From positions 1 through 64,000 of the IMG/VR virus record IMGVR_UViG_3300031974_002457: a DNA stretch of 64,000 bases; one strand, written 5' to 3'. Both the position numbers and the translations under genes were made by a program. The notes beneath the pieces are model-generated. The model ran no database searches and was not told where the DNA came from. It was given only the letters and a program-made list of their open reading frames with translations. Position 1 is the stretch's first letter. Each line of letters opens with the position of its first letter. Source of the stretch: a virus. Positions 36,401 to 45,726 of this stretch are shown here, one piece after another.

Positions 36401-37811
36401 CGTTTAAATTATCGTTTTGAACTATTGACACTTCAAACTTAACACTTATATCAGCACCAGAAGCGTCTTCAATATTAAAGTTTTCTAAATAATTACCATA
36501 CATTATTCTATTAGCAGACAACGCTTGTGCTTTAGCTTTTCTAGGTACGTTATCAAAAGGTCTTAATGATTGTATAGATGGTAAAACTTTAAATATAACA
36601 TCAGACGTTATTTCAATCTCACCGTTAGTACCAGCTATATATTCAGGATCTGTAGTTTTTATACTTTGTACAACGTATATATTATTATTAGAGCTTTCTT
36701 TATATAGTATATCTATTTCTTTAACACCATCAGGTGCGTTACTTGTAAATCCACCAATTTTTAAAGATCTTAAATTATTAACCATACCTTTATTATAACC
36801 GTTTTTTGGATCATAATTAAAATTGTCTGGTAAAAAAGCAACTGGGCTATAAGGTCCTATCGATGAATATTCGTTATCATTAAACTTATATCTATATGAA
36901 AATTGAGGAAACTTAAACTCAAACATTGGTTTTTCTTCAATTAACTCTACTTTCCAGTTTTGTAAATTTTCTGCAATATCCTCTGGCACAACATCAAGGT
37001 TAACATTATATGTAGTTGAGCTTATTACTTGAGTCACACTTAATATAACTTCAATATCTGCTGAGTCGCCAATTTCTTCTAATAATGTTAATTTTAATTT
37101 ATCACCCACTAAATAGTTTACAGCATTAGAAAATGTTACATTGCCATAATCTCCAGTGTCTAATAAATCAAAAGGTGAAGTTGTTTCTGTAAAAGACTTT
37201 TGTATTAATGAAGTTTCAACAACGCCAGTTCTCTTAGTTGCTGACATTGTAATGGTTGGAGGACTTAGTGGTGATTTTTTAATTACTGTTATTTGATCTT
37301 CAGTAAAATCAGCACTATTTATTTGTGTGTGAGTATAACTTGTGTTAGAACTGTTATAGCCTTTCCAAGTTTTTATATTTATCTTTTTAGGCTCAGTTTG
37401 ATCGTCTGTCCAAAACAACAAATCATCTATTATATTTATACCAGTTATTAAATAAAACGTAGAAAAGTTTAATATATTATTTACGTCTACTAATACAGGT
37501 GAAACAACATTATTTGTTTGATCATATTCTAATATTATTGATTTAGTATCACTTGCTATAAACCAATATATCATTTCTGTTTTAGAGTTTACGTAAGCAC
37601 CTATACAAACAGGGTTGTTACCAAGGTTAGCCAACGCATTACCATAAGGTCTTCTATTACCTAATATATTTTGTACAGCTCCAACGTCACTAGCTTCAGA
37701 ACTAGATACTTGTATGTTCAAAGCATCTCTATACTGACCGTTAGGAAGTATTCTTTCGTCGAGGTCCTTATTCATAGCACCACCGCCGAACTGTCTCTTT
37801 ACTTCTCGCAT
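33486..37811 (-). CDS. Large tail (stump/nozzle-like) protein
   Basis: A 1,441-residue protein starting with FGGGAMNKDLDERILPNGQYRDALNIQVSSSEASDVG (here shortened to key words: MNKDLDERILPNG, YRDALNI, GAVQNILGN). This N-terminus is common in marine podoviral tail proteins comparable to T7 gp12 nozzle. The rest is long and beta-rich with repeated KxYIKESSDEYY and Gly/Asn loops, consistent with propeller and barrel domains. It probably forms the tail nozzle attached below the connector. Confidence 0.68.
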   Translation of the reverse strand: MREVKRQFGGGAMNKDLDERILPNGQYRDALNIQVSSSEASDVGAVQNILGNRRPYGNALANLGNNPVCIGAYVNSKTEMIYWFIASDTKSIILEYDQTNNVVSPVLVDVNNILNFSTFYLITGINIIDDLLFWTDDQTEPKKINIKTWKGYNSSNTSYTHTQINSADFTEDQITVIKKSPLSPPTITMSATKRTGVVETSLIQKSFTETTSPFDLLDTGDYGNVTFSNAVNYLVGDKLKLTLLEEIGDSADIEVILSVTQVISSTTYNVNLDVVPEDIAENLQNWKVELIEEKPMFEFKFPQFSYRYKFNDNEYSSIGPYSPVAFLPDNFNYDPKNGYNKGMVNNLRSLKIGGFTSNAPDGVKEIDILYKESSNNNIYVVQSIKTTDPEYIAGTNGEIEITSDVIFKVLPSIQSLRPFDNVPRKAKAQALSANRIMYGNYLENFNIEDASGADISVKFEVSIVQNDNLNVVPAEPKPSIKSIRTYQVGVVYRDKYGRETPVFTDPSGSFTLDKSAAINYNVIKVRITSAIPHWAESYKYYIKESSDEYYNLAMDRHYEAEDGNVWIAFASSERNKITDESFLILKKRHDANDFVADEARYKVIAVSNEAPTFLKEDKVSKGVLSSANTDTSGTNIFKGDGHFPEADFGHVSVLKSTWEKVFGGGSPNDNDSNVYQIPVHQLSDLVLRIIGNGGISQWYDIANIQYFDTGNSATAYYRVEIEEKFEEDDVRFARNSDASAYLQSDDSVSMEIAQKQIKLKPEFEGRFFAKIERDGVLEENILRQENIDDYKIAASIQTYDLANYGSSQSFWQGAEKGTYPGSNENSRQAEWFINKQSGLYRISDAGGSFDTSASGGGHIRGQFSNPDTAISTAGNGVVSGSDIIEIAYHWWGGDDRDAWRNGEPFWYRFERDFKPQYRKIVGFFQQRNSKFRFEDDPDQTIYTIKSYRRTHWIPYRRGGNNRKGRYGSERMICWTLKLDKAIDWAPGDNGHTTKATATRMEFVNTYIDGDGFTSNNPAIFETEPKEVADLNLFYEASQAYDDSVHGNEQTLDYSNCFSFGNGVESNRIRDDFNAAQITKGIKASTVLDIPYAEERKSNQVIFSGLYNSTSGTNNTNQFIQADQITKSINPVYGSIQLMRHRHGGLDVLCEDKCFKIPTNKDILFTADGSKQVSVSSNVLGTPNPYTGEFGISKNPESYTQYGYRAYFSDKARGVILRLSADGLEPISRYGLEDYFKDHLAASTTVIGSYDTYKKEYNVTLNFDTVSFKEDTNAWTSRKSFLQEEGVSLNNIYYTFKDGQLWSHDNQTRNSFYGTQYNSSIKFIFNDAPGSVKQFKTLNYEGSQARIFQDNSGSADTDNYFPNKFEKAGWWSNSIESDKQSGQVLNFEEKEGKWFNFIKGTAPTSTNIDTSEFSVQGLGNASVAASNDYSYGVTITVNENND

Positions 37812-37812
37812 A

Positions 37813-38901
37813 TTAGTGTTTTATATGTTTTGATTTGTTTTTCATTATCAAGTTAAGCTCTTCTATTTTTAAATTAGATAATCTTAGCTTAGCTTGTCTA
37901 ACAGCTGCAAATCTTTCTTTTTTAAATCTTGCTATTATATATTCTGGTGTGTTAACTCTAGACGCTAATATAGCGTGAGCAACCCATTTATAAACAGCTT
38001 CCTCAGCTAGTTTATGTACTCTTATTTCATCTTCAGTTCCTAAACTATCACTTATGTATTTTAAAGTTATGTTTTTATTTGCTAGTCCTGAGCTAAAAAA
38101 TATATAACCAGTTCTATTATCTATCATAAATAAACCATTAAACTGTGCGTGCTCAGGATTTAAACCAAATCTTCTACCTTCAGCCAATGTAGCATCAACG
38201 TCAGGACCACTGACTTCTTCAACTGTATTTGTTGGACCATTAGCGCTTTGAAAAGTATCTAGTGTATATGAATTTAAACTATCAAGTAATGAACCATCTT
38301 CATTATATAAATAGTCATAACCTTCATTTTGTAATATCGCTTTTGGATTACTAGATTTTCTAGCTGGATATATAACTCTTTCAACACCACCATTATCTGT
38401 CCATGATAATTTAACATAGTTGACGTAGTCATGAGGTAATCTCATACGCAATGTTGGTGGTATATCTATTTCTTGTGTTTTTTCTGATCTAAAAGTATCG
38501 TAGCTTAATTCAGCTATTGCTCTCTGCACATGAAAAGATATTTCAGGTAGTTTTACTTTTTTAATTATCTTATCTTCGCCAACGTAGTTAACTTGAAAGT
38601 TAGCTATTAAATCGTCAATGCCAACGTACTGATAACCTCCTAGTTCTTCTACATTTGTAATCTGTCTAGCTGTAACTTCTGTGCCACTAGCTAAAGCTGT
38701 ACCTAGTGTTATAACACCAGTCCCAGCATTATAAGTATATGTGTTAGTGTTTATTTGACTACCAGCAACATATAATTCAAACTCACCTTCATTAGCTGGT
38801 AAAGGACTAAACGCTAAAGCAGGTAATGTAGTTGTACCATCACTAACAAGTATCTGTTCGTTTTCGTAATATTGTCTTTCTGTTATGTTAAATAATGGCA
38901 T
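37813..38901 (-). CDS. Head-tail connector or tail protein
   Basis: A 362-residue protein. The N-terminal 90 residues (MPLFNITERQYYENEQILV...YVAGSQINTNTYTY) look like a small beta domain; the middle has LMRLPHDYVNYVKLSW-like text, here MRLPHDYVNYVKLSWTD; the C-terminus is helical and ends HIKH. Its place between adaptor-like and nozzle-like genes suggests a connector or T7 gp11-like tail protein. Function by position only. Confidence 0.6.
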   Translation of the reverse strand: MPLFNITERQYYENEQILVSDGTTTLPALAFSPLPANEGEFELYVAGSQINTNTYTYNAGTGVITLGTALASGTEVTARQITNVEELGGYQYVGIDDLIANFQVNYVGEDKIIKKVKLPEISFHVQRAIAELSYDTFRSEKTQEIDIPPTLRMRLPHDYVNYVKLSWTDNGGVERVIYPARKSSNPKAILQNEGYDYLYNEDGSLLDSLNSYTLDTFQSANGPTNTVEEVSGPDVDATLAEGRRFGLNPEHAQFNGLFMIDNRTGYIFFSSGLANKNITLKYISDSLGTEDEIRVHKLAEEAVYKWVAHAILASRVNTPEYIIARFKKERFAAVRQAKLRLSNLKIEELNLIMKNKSKHIKH

Positions 38902-38904
38902 GGC

Positions 38905-39642
38905 TTATTGTTTTTCTTGTTGAATTTGTTTAACTTCTTCTTGAGCTGCTTGTTGATACAACAGTGGATCTTTTATAACAATACCAGCTAAAGCTAATAT
39001 TTTAAATACTAAATCGGTTTCTTCTGACTCGTGTAATTCAAAATGTGTTGTATATGAAGCATTAGCATTATACAACGCTTTATCATTAACAATAGTGTAA
39101 CCCCATCTTACAGTTGAAGGTCTTGCTATGTAGTTGCAGGAAACATCTGCTTCGATTGTTATAGGATAGATTTGTATTCTTTGCTCTCTGTTTTGTTGAT
39201 TATCACCAGCGGTTGAATATCTAACGTATATTGGTCTTGTGAGCGTTGGAGCAGTTAAAGGTGAGCTTAGATATATGTGATGTTCGTTTTGTTCAACGTT
39301 TTCTATTTCGTAGTATCTACCATTTTTCTTATAATATAAAGCACCCATGCGATAATAATCAGGTAGTATACCTACACCACCTCCATTACTCATGTCTACA
39401 GCTGCTCTAAATTTTTCAAAATGATCTATTTTTTCTTGTAAAATGTCTACAGTATCTGTATATATAGTTTCATTTATGCTTTGTATTCTATGAAATTGAT
39501 TTAAATCATAGAAGTATTGCTCAAATATATCCATCTGAGCTTGGTTGGCAAGTATATTAAACTCTTGTGGAGTTATATACCCTCGTTGCTCTTTATTAGC
39601 AATGGTTAATACTCTTTGATATACTGTATTTATATTGACCAT
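38905..39642 (-). CDS. Adaptor-like structural protein
   Basis: A 245-residue protein with NTVYQRVLTIANKEQRGYI, TPQEFNILANQAQMDIFEQY, a beta middle and a Gln/Glu-rich helical tail. The N-terminal pattern is conserved among marine podoviruses, where I recall it among head-tail structural proteins. It lies next to the connector gene and its C-terminal helix is predicted to be exposed. Confidence 0.6.
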   Translation of the reverse strand: MVNINTVYQRVLTIANKEQRGYITPQEFNILANQAQMDIFEQYFYDLNQFHRIQSINETIYTDTVDILQEKIDHFEKFRAAVDMSNGGGVGILPDYYRMGALYYKKNGRYYEIENVEQNEHHIYLSSPLTAPTLTRPIYVRYSTAGDNQQNREQRIQIYPITIEADVSCNYIARPSTVRWGYTIVNDKALYNANASYTTHFELHESEETDLVFKILALAGIVIKDPLLYQQAAQEEVKQIQQEKQ

Positions 39643-39660
39643 ATTTTTCTTTTTATAGTA

Positions 39661-39684
39661 GTAGTCACCCCATAGAGTGACTAC
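39661..39684. other. Perfect inverted repeat in a gap between late genes
   Basis: GTAGTCAC (39661-39668) and GTGACTAC (39677-39684) form an 8-bp stem around an 8-base loop, in the 58-base gap before the adaptor-like gene on the minus strand. The following bases lack a T-run, so it is not a classic terminator; RNA processing, stabilisation or a protein-binding operator is possible. Confidence 0.5.
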
Positions 39685-39700
39685 CCTATAAAGTGATTAA

Positions 39701-40432
39701 TTATTTTAATCTTTTTTCTAAATTTTTATAAACTTCCATACCTTCGTCAGTTTTAAACCATACAGCTAAAGCTGAATAAGGATGTTCGTCCATAGGAACT
39801 TCAAATAGTTTTCTACCATTTGATGCCCACTTAAATGTTCTTTGGTCTTGTGTTAACTCAATTATTTTTGCTTCAACACACTTAATACCAAAGTTTCTTA
39901 AAGGAACATTATCATCTTGAACTAAATCTAAAAACAACTTAGGTTGTCTTTGTGCCATTATGATAAGATCTCTTCTTATTTCTTTTGTAGTCATTTTATT
40001 GACTTCACTACCAATCTCAACTCTTAGTATAGCTTCAGCCATATCTATTTCCATTTCTTTAGCATACTTCATAGATTCAACTTGAAACTCAAGATAATCT
40101 AATTCATTTTCAGCAATAGCTTGTTTATTGTGTTCTCTAAAAAGCTTACCATTTAATGGGTGTATTGCTAAAAACTTTTGTAAGTTTTGATCTTTAGCTT
40201 CAACAAAAAGTTTACCATTTCTAAAAACAATGTGACCTAAAGTTGCTGGTCCACTTTGCTCATCAACAAATGGTGATTTTTGATTTGTAGCGTATCTTAA
40301 CTCTCTTTGATAACCTTTTTCTGCATCAAAATAAAGTAAAGGTGTTTTTCTACTATGTCTTGCAGGTATCCTGTTTATTAAAGGTTGTTTATTACCTATC
40401 AATTCATATAATTTATTTGTGTATTTTTCCAT
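39701..40432 (-). CDS. Conserved virion-region protein, unknown
   Basis: A 243-residue helical protein placed directly after the major capsid gene in the late order. It has RKTPLLYFDAEKGYQRELRY, a central helical block (ENELDYLEFQVESMKYAKEM) and KLFEVPMDEHPYSALAVWFKTDEGMEVY at the end. I recall similar proteins following capsid genes in crAss-like phages, but the function is not known to me. Position suggests a head-completion or minor capsid role. Confidence 0.6.
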   Translation of the reverse strand: MEKYTNKLYELIGNKQPLINRIPARHSRKTPLLYFDAEKGYQRELRYATNQKSPFVDEQSGPATLGHIVFRNGKLFVEAKDQNLQKFLAIHPLNGKLFREHNKQAIAENELDYLEFQVESMKYAKEMEIDMAEAILRVEIGSEVNKMTTKEIRRDLIIMAQRQPKLFLDLVQDDNVPLRNFGIKCVEAKIIELTQDQRTFKWASNGRKLFEVPMDEHPYSALAVWFKTDEGMEVYKNLEKRLK

Positions 40433-40460
40433 GATATAATATAATTAAAAAGTTTAAAAA

Positions 40461-40493
40461 TAAGGTATTGGGCGCCGAAGCGCCCTTACCTTA
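40461..40493 (-). terminator. Intrinsic terminator after the major capsid gene
   Basis: Read on the minus strand, a GC-rich stem GGGCGC pairs with GCGCCC around the tetraloop TTCG, extended by a weaker TAAGGT/ACCTTA base stem with a small mismatch. TTATTTTT follows just downstream. The UUCG loop with a C-G closing pair is exceptionally stable. Its position right after the capsid stop would set off capsid expression from downstream genes. Confidence 0.78.
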
Positions 40494-40508
40494 AAAAATA
40501 TTAAGTAA

Positions 40509-41981
40509 TTAGTTCTTAAATAATACGAAGTTGTTTGCTGCTTGAACGCATAAACATCTTTCAGATAAGAAGTTAACTACCATCTCATCAGCGTCAGAAG
40601 TATAGTTTCCACCAACAGATCCAGTGATCCATGATTTCATTTTTCTATCATCAGCTTCAGAAGCTCTATATCTAACGTGTAAGAACGGTCTAGAGATATT
40701 TTTACCCATAGACTGATCATATACAGTAGATGTACCAGCTGGTACTAACAATCCTTGAATATCAACTAAATTACCTCTAGTTGTAGAATCGTTTAAGTAT
40801 TTCCAGTCAGATTTGTAGAAGTCATAAGAACCTCTTCTGAAACCAGAGAAACCTAAGTTTAACGCCATATCTTCTGCGTTGTTGAATACTCCATAAGAAG
40901 CACCACCAGCTAAAGCAGAGTTTACAGACGCTAGCATATTATCGATTTCTAAAGAAGTTGCTCTATCTAAGAACATCATGTTCTCTTCAATAGCACCTTG
41001 CTTATCTAGTTCTTGAAGAATAGTATCAAACTCAGCTAAACCAGCGTTTATTACATAAGCAGTAGAAACACCAGCAGAGTTGTATCCAGTTTGTACATCA
41101 AAGTCAGTTCCAGTAAATACTAAACCTCTGTTTTCGATTGCATCAAATAAACCTTGAGAACCTTGAACAGCTGTAATAGCAGAACCTGAATTAACTTCTT
41201 CAGCTTCTAACATAGACATTTCTAAATAGTCTTCAAATCTTAATCTTGCTTCGTGCTCAGATTTAAGATACCATAGGTAACCAGAAGCTCCGTTTTCAGT
41301 AGTAACTTCAACCCAACCGATCTGTGCAGTATCAGAACCATTAACTTGGTATCTGTCTCTTAAGATGATTGGTCTGTTGCTAAACTGAGTGAAAGAAGCA
41401 TCGATAGAACCAGTGATTCCAGATGATCCTTTTGGATACTCATTACCATATACAAATACTTTAATATCGTCACCGTCTTGGAAAGTAACATCACCTAAAG
41501 CAGCTTGTGCATAAGGTTGAGCAGTTACAGTCTGTCCGTTAACATTAGATACAAAACACTTTAATGTGTTGTTTAATCTAGCTGTTTCGTTGTTGACAAC
41601 GATAATAGTATCGTTAATTTGTACTAAGTGATTAGCAGGTAACGTAATTGTGTTTGCACTACCGTCTAATATTTGTACTGTGTCAGCTCCTGATTCTAAT
41701 GAATCATAAGCGATGTGTAATCTTCCTTGTTCAGACCAAATAACTTGATCAGAAGCAAGAGGCATTTCAGCTCCTACCATTTTAAGGAAACCAGATACAG
41801 TTCTTTTTCCATATCTTTCTACTTCCTTTTCATAAATTTCTGGTAGAAATTGTTGCGCAAAAGTACCACCGCCAGAATTAGAGTCGAAGCTTAAATAGTT
41901 GTCACCCCACAACGTCTGAGTTGGACGAGGAGTCAACGTGTTTAAATTTGCCAATGTGCTTGGCGAACTCGAAAAAGGCAT
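40509..41981 (-). CDS. Major capsid protein
   Basis: A 490-residue protein. It starts with a short Ser/Thr/Pro-rich segment, then FAQQFLPEIYEKEVERYGKR and GFLKMVGAEMPLASDQVIWSEQG. The size, uniform charge, place after scaffold and portal genes, and the terminator directly behind it all fit the major capsid protein; it resembles crAss-like capsid proteins in length and context. An HK97-type fold is expected for tailed phages but cannot be proved from sequence alone. A higher, more regular codon choice is apparent compared with its neighbours. Confidence 0.85.
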   Translation of the reverse strand: MPFSSSPSTLANLNTLTPRPTQTLWGDNYLSFDSNSGGGTFAQQFLPEIYEKEVERYGKRTVSGFLKMVGAEMPLASDQVIWSEQGRLHIAYDSLESGADTVQILDGSANTITLPANHLVQINDTIIVVNNETARLNNTLKCFVSNVNGQTVTAQPYAQAALGDVTFQDGDDIKVFVYGNEYPKGSSGITGSIDASFTQFSNRPIILRDRYQVNGSDTAQIGWVEVTTENGASGYLWYLKSEHEARLRFEDYLEMSMLEAEEVNSGSAITAVQGSQGLFDAIENRGLVFTGTDFDVQTGYNSAGVSTAYVINAGLAEFDTILQELDKQGAIEENMMFLDRATSLEIDNMLASVNSALAGGASYGVFNNAEDMALNLGFSGFRRGSYDFYKSDWKYLNDSTTRGNLVDIQGLLVPAGTSTVYDQSMGKNISRPFLHVRYRASEADDRKMKSWITGSVGGNYTSDADEMVVNFLSERCLCVQAANNFVLFKN

Positions 41982-42000
41982 AACTTTTAATTTTTAATGT

Positions 42001-43272
42001 TTAACTTATTTTATTTGGATTTCTCCTAATCTTTACTTTAAAGTCGTTAGATGAATCACCAGATATAGCTCTTACTTTCATACCGCCAGTTTGAATAACA
42101 TTACTGTTAGTTTGTCTAGCAGACATATCAACATTTTTAGCACTTGCCATACTTTCTTTTATAGCATCTGCTTTACCTTGTTGATAAAAATGATTTGCAA
42201 CTAAATCAGGGTTCATTGCTGTAAAAATTGATTTATGATAACCTTTAGCATCTTCAACCGCTTGAGTATCTTTATTAGTAAATCTACTCACGAAATTGTT
42301 AATGTTCATTTGGTTACTTTTAACCTTGTTAGGATCTTTGATGTTAAGTCTGAAACGTTTTTCACCAATTTTATATTCAAAACCTTTGAATTCATCGTTA
42401 AAAACTTCATTTGACTTTTTCTCAAAAATCGACTTGTTTTTTTCAACAGCCTTAGCGTCTTCATTGTATCGATTAAAGAAGTCAACAGCTTTTTGTTGTT
42501 CAGGACTCAATCTTGAACCAGCTTTGACTTCAGCATAGTATTTGGACTTTTGCCCGTCCAAGTGGCTTTTGGCATTCGCAACTTGCTCTTTTAATGCCAG
42601 TTTTTTTCTTTTAATGTCTTTAGGGTCATCTTCTTCTTCATTATAAGAATAAAGATCTTCCATAACAAACAACCTTTCTTCATCTGTTAAATGTGGTTTT
42701 GTTTGTTTAAAATACTCGTTTAATAACTCGTTATCTTCCATGTCATCATAATTCTGATTTAATCTAACATAGTCACTTAGAGTACCACCCGTTTCATTAA
42801 TGAACTCTACTACCTTTTGTATGTTTTCAGGTAAAGGTTCACCAGTTTCTTGAGCTTCAGCAACAGCTTCTTCAACTTCTTCTTGCAGCTCTTCAACTTT
42901 TTCTTCAACCTCTATTTCAGTAATTTCTTCAACAACTGGTGGTTCTTCAACACCATCCTCAACAGTTTCTTCAACTTTTTCTTCAACAACAGGTGTATCT
43001 TCTACCTCCGTTTGTTCTTCAGGGGTAACTTCTTTTACTTCTTCTTTTGGTTGTTCTTCTTTTTGTTTAGATAAATCAACTTTAGCTACATCAGTATCTT
43101 CTTTTTTCTGATTAACTTTAGCCCATTTATCTAAATCTACTTTTATAGTACCATCTTCTTTAATCTCATTAGGATTAGACGGTTCTTCAACCTTTTGTTC
43201 TTCAACAATTGGTTGTTCTTCTTTTTGTTCAACGATCTCTTCGACCGCCTCAGCTTTCTTTTTTCTAGCCAT
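42001..43272 (-). CDS. Capsid scaffold-like protein
   Basis: A 423-residue protein. Residues about 5-140 are a Glu/Val/Pro-rich acidic repeat region (VEEKVEELQEEVEEAVAEAQE), followed by helices with NEYFKQTKPHLTDEERLFVMEDLY and a basic C-terminus (DFKVKIRRNPNKIS) suited to contact the capsid interior. Such composition between portal and capsid genes is typical of scaffolds. A protease domain was not seen. Confidence 0.72.
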   Translation of the reverse strand: MARKKKAEAVEEIVEQKEEQPIVEEQKVEEPSNPNEIKEDGTIKVDLDKWAKVNQKKEDTDVAKVDLSKQKEEQPKEEVKEVTPEEQTEVEDTPVVEEKVEETVEDGVEEPPVVEEITEIEVEEKVEELQEEVEEAVAEAQETGEPLPENIQKVVEFINETGGTLSDYVRLNQNYDDMEDNELLNEYFKQTKPHLTDEERLFVMEDLYSYNEEEDDPKDIKRKKLALKEQVANAKSHLDGQKSKYYAEVKAGSRLSPEQQKAVDFFNRYNEDAKAVEKNKSIFEKKSNEVFNDEFKGFEYKIGEKRFRLNIKDPNKVKSNQMNINNFVSRFTNKDTQAVEDAKGYHKSIFTAMNPDLVANHFYQQGKADAIKESMASAKNVDMSARQTNSNVIQTGGMKVRAISGDSSNDFKVKIRRNPNKIS

Positions 43273-43298
43273 AATATAATATTATAAAATTAAACAAA

Positions 43299-45725
43299 TT
43301 ATCTTGGTTCAAAGGCATTCATGCCGAACCCACCACCCATTATATCATTACCTGAAGATTCAAAGTTTTTAGGTGGTTTATTACTTTTTCTTTGATCTAT
43401 TAATTCAGATTGTTGACTCGCTTGGATTTTTGTTCTTTCGTCCTTACGATCTTCTTTATTATTTTCATTTTGTTTTGCAGTTTCAGCTTTCATTTGCTCT
43501 ATCTGCATATTTAATTTAAACTCATGATTCATGAGCTCTTTCTTTAACATAGCCTCTTGCTGCATCTTTTCTATTTCTAGTTTAGATTTAGCTTGCTCTA
43601 ATTGCATATTGCTTTGTGTTATAGCTTGGTTTTTTTGTACTTCAGCTTGCGCTGCAACCTGTTGAGCTTGAGCATTAGCTTGAGCTTGAGCCTGTATATT
43701 TTGCTGCTGAATCATTTGATCTTCTTCAGCTTTTCTTTTTCTTTTTAACTTTAAAAGTTGGTTTGCTAGTTTTACATTTTTAATCTCTCTAATATCAATA
43801 GCATCTTCAAGATTAATACCTTGCTGCTGCAATGCTTGTTGTATATTATTTTCTAGCATAGCTTTTTCTTCTTCATCTGGTGCTAACTCAATAAATATAC
43901 CAAAATCATATAGATGCAAGTTGCCCATTTCTTCTAGTGTAGCAACGTTATGTCTACCTAGTTTCTGAACAAAAGCATCTCTTGTTGGTGAGTATTCTAT
44001 AACATCAGATATTCTTAATGATAAACACTCTGCAAGTTCTGTTGTAATAAATAAACCAGCTTGCAATATATGTCTTGTAGCCGTGTTACTATTAGCAGCT
44101 GCAAGTTTTTGAACACCAACTAAAGTCTTAGCATCAGGCATACTACCGTCACGCGCCTCGTTTAATCCGGTGACATCTCTGATCATTTGTAAGTAGTAGT
44201 TATATGTTTGTATAAGAGAAGCTAATTTAGCACCTCCTGCGCCACTTTGTATTTCTTGTATTGGCACTTTACCTGGGTTCATATCACCGTCAGATGTAAA
44301 AGATCTACCAATAATACTACCAGTTTGGAAAAACATATTTAATGCTTCTTGTGGGTTATAGTTAGTACCGTTACCTAAATCAACTTCAGCTAAACCATCA
44401 GCATCTAAATAAACACCATCAGGTACCATACGTGACATTACCTGTTGTATTTTTAAATGTGTTAATTGTATCATGTCAGCAAAAGTAGTTATTCTACTTA
44501 CTAATGATTCAATTTTACCTTTATACATACGCGGTGCACATAAGTTATAATTCATTTTAACTTTTGTGTAATCACTTTTAGGTCTCATCATGTTAGGAGC
44601 TAATTCCCATTTTAGTAGTTGATTACTACCTAAAACCATAGCACCTTCAAATAATACTTCTATTTGTTTTGATAATTTACCAAATCTTTCTTCTAATAAA
44701 TCTGTTGGAGGATTAAACTGATCATCTTTAACTATAACTTTATGAGCACCTGTAGAAGTTTCTTTTGTTTTATAAACCTGGTTCATATACGTTTTATAAT
44801 TAAAATAAAGTATTTGAATTTGGTTTTTATCAACATTAGTTGATTCTGCTAAACTTCTATTATAAAAACCTGTAGTTTGATGACTAGCATTTTTTAATTG
44901 CTTCAAGTCCTCTTCTGTTAAACCAGGAAACTCTTTTACTATTTCGTTAATAGGTAAAGTTTTTATTTCACCAAAATAATATATATCTTCAAAATATGGA
45001 TCTTCTGTATATGAGTAAACTATATTAGCAGGATCAACATACTCTACTGTAACTCCTTTTGATTTATTAAAACTATTTTTTACGCAACCAATACCTAATA
45101 CAGTTAAATCGTAATTTACTTTTTTACGTATAAGTTCATATCTATTACCTTCTAATAATACATTTAACGCTTGTTCTTCAGCTATTTCAACTGCTTGCTT
45201 ATAGTTAAGTTGCATGTGTAATTGTAACTCTTCTTCGTTTGAAGGTAACGTTTCAAGTTCACTAGACTGTAGATTTATACCAAAAGCTTGAGCAGCATAC
45301 TCATTTAAATCTTGAGACTTCATATCTGCCAATATTCTTTCCATGTATTTGGTTCTTTTATCTACACCGTATGGATCTTGTGAATATGCTTTTATATCAA
45401 ATGTTCTTTCTGATATACCATTAACTACTATATCTACAAATTTAGGTATAATAGGTACTGGTTTCCAGTCTAAATTAAGATATGATAAATCACCATTAAT
45501 AGATAATTCATCTTTATATTTTTGAATAGCTTGTTCTCCCCTAGCATAAAGTCTAAGTTTGTGGAAGTTATTTTGATTACTAGCAAATCTATTTGTGCCA
45601 GAGTCTCTTTTAAACCACTCGCTCTCAATAGCTCTACCTATTTTTAGCCCGTAATCTGGTGATAACTTCTCTACGTCACTAACTACTTGACTAGGAAAAT
45701 TTGTGCTCATGTAAGACTCAGCCAT
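43299..45725 (-). CDS. Portal protein
   Basis: An 808-residue protein between terminase and scaffold genes. The middle has GAGGAKLASLIQTYNYYLQMI and DVTGLNEARDGSMPDAKTLVG, the loop and helix typical of podoviral portals, and the C-terminal 150 residues form a Gln/Lys/Ala-rich coiled-coil (AQAQANAQAQQVAAQAEVQK), as in the barrel extension of several portals. The size resembles crAss-like portals. It forms the dodecameric DNA channel at the head vertex. Confidence 0.85.
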   Translation of the reverse strand: MAESYMSTNFPSQVVSDVEKLSPDYGLKIGRAIESEWFKRDSGTNRFASNQNNFHKLRLYARGEQAIQKYKDELSINGDLSYLNLDWKPVPIIPKFVDIVVNGISERTFDIKAYSQDPYGVDKRTKYMERILADMKSQDLNEYAAQAFGINLQSSELETLPSNEEELQLHMQLNYKQAVEIAEEQALNVLLEGNRYELIRKKVNYDLTVLGIGCVKNSFNKSKGVTVEYVDPANIVYSYTEDPYFEDIYYFGEIKTLPINEIVKEFPGLTEEDLKQLKNASHQTTGFYNRSLAESTNVDKNQIQILYFNYKTYMNQVYKTKETSTGAHKVIVKDDQFNPPTDLLEERFGKLSKQIEVLFEGAMVLGSNQLLKWELAPNMMRPKSDYTKVKMNYNLCAPRMYKGKIESLVSRITTFADMIQLTHLKIQQVMSRMVPDGVYLDADGLAEVDLGNGTNYNPQEALNMFFQTGSIIGRSFTSDGDMNPGKVPIQEIQSGAGGAKLASLIQTYNYYLQMIRDVTGLNEARDGSMPDAKTLVGVQKLAAANSNTATRHILQAGLFITTELAECLSLRISDVIEYSPTRDAFVQKLGRHNVATLEEMGNLHLYDFGIFIELAPDEEEKAMLENNIQQALQQQGINLEDAIDIREIKNVKLANQLLKLKRKRKAEEDQMIQQQNIQAQAQANAQAQQVAAQAEVQKNQAITQSNMQLEQAKSKLEIEKMQQEAMLKKELMNHEFKLNMQIEQMKAETAKQNENNKEDRKDERTKIQASQQSELIDQRKSNKPPKNFESSGNDIMGGGFGMNAFEPR

Positions 45726-45726
45726 A

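Noticed and set aside
39661-39684. Intrinsic terminator call for the inverted repeat
   Set aside because: No T-run follows in either direction and the stem is not GC-rich, so it is listed only as an inverted repeat.
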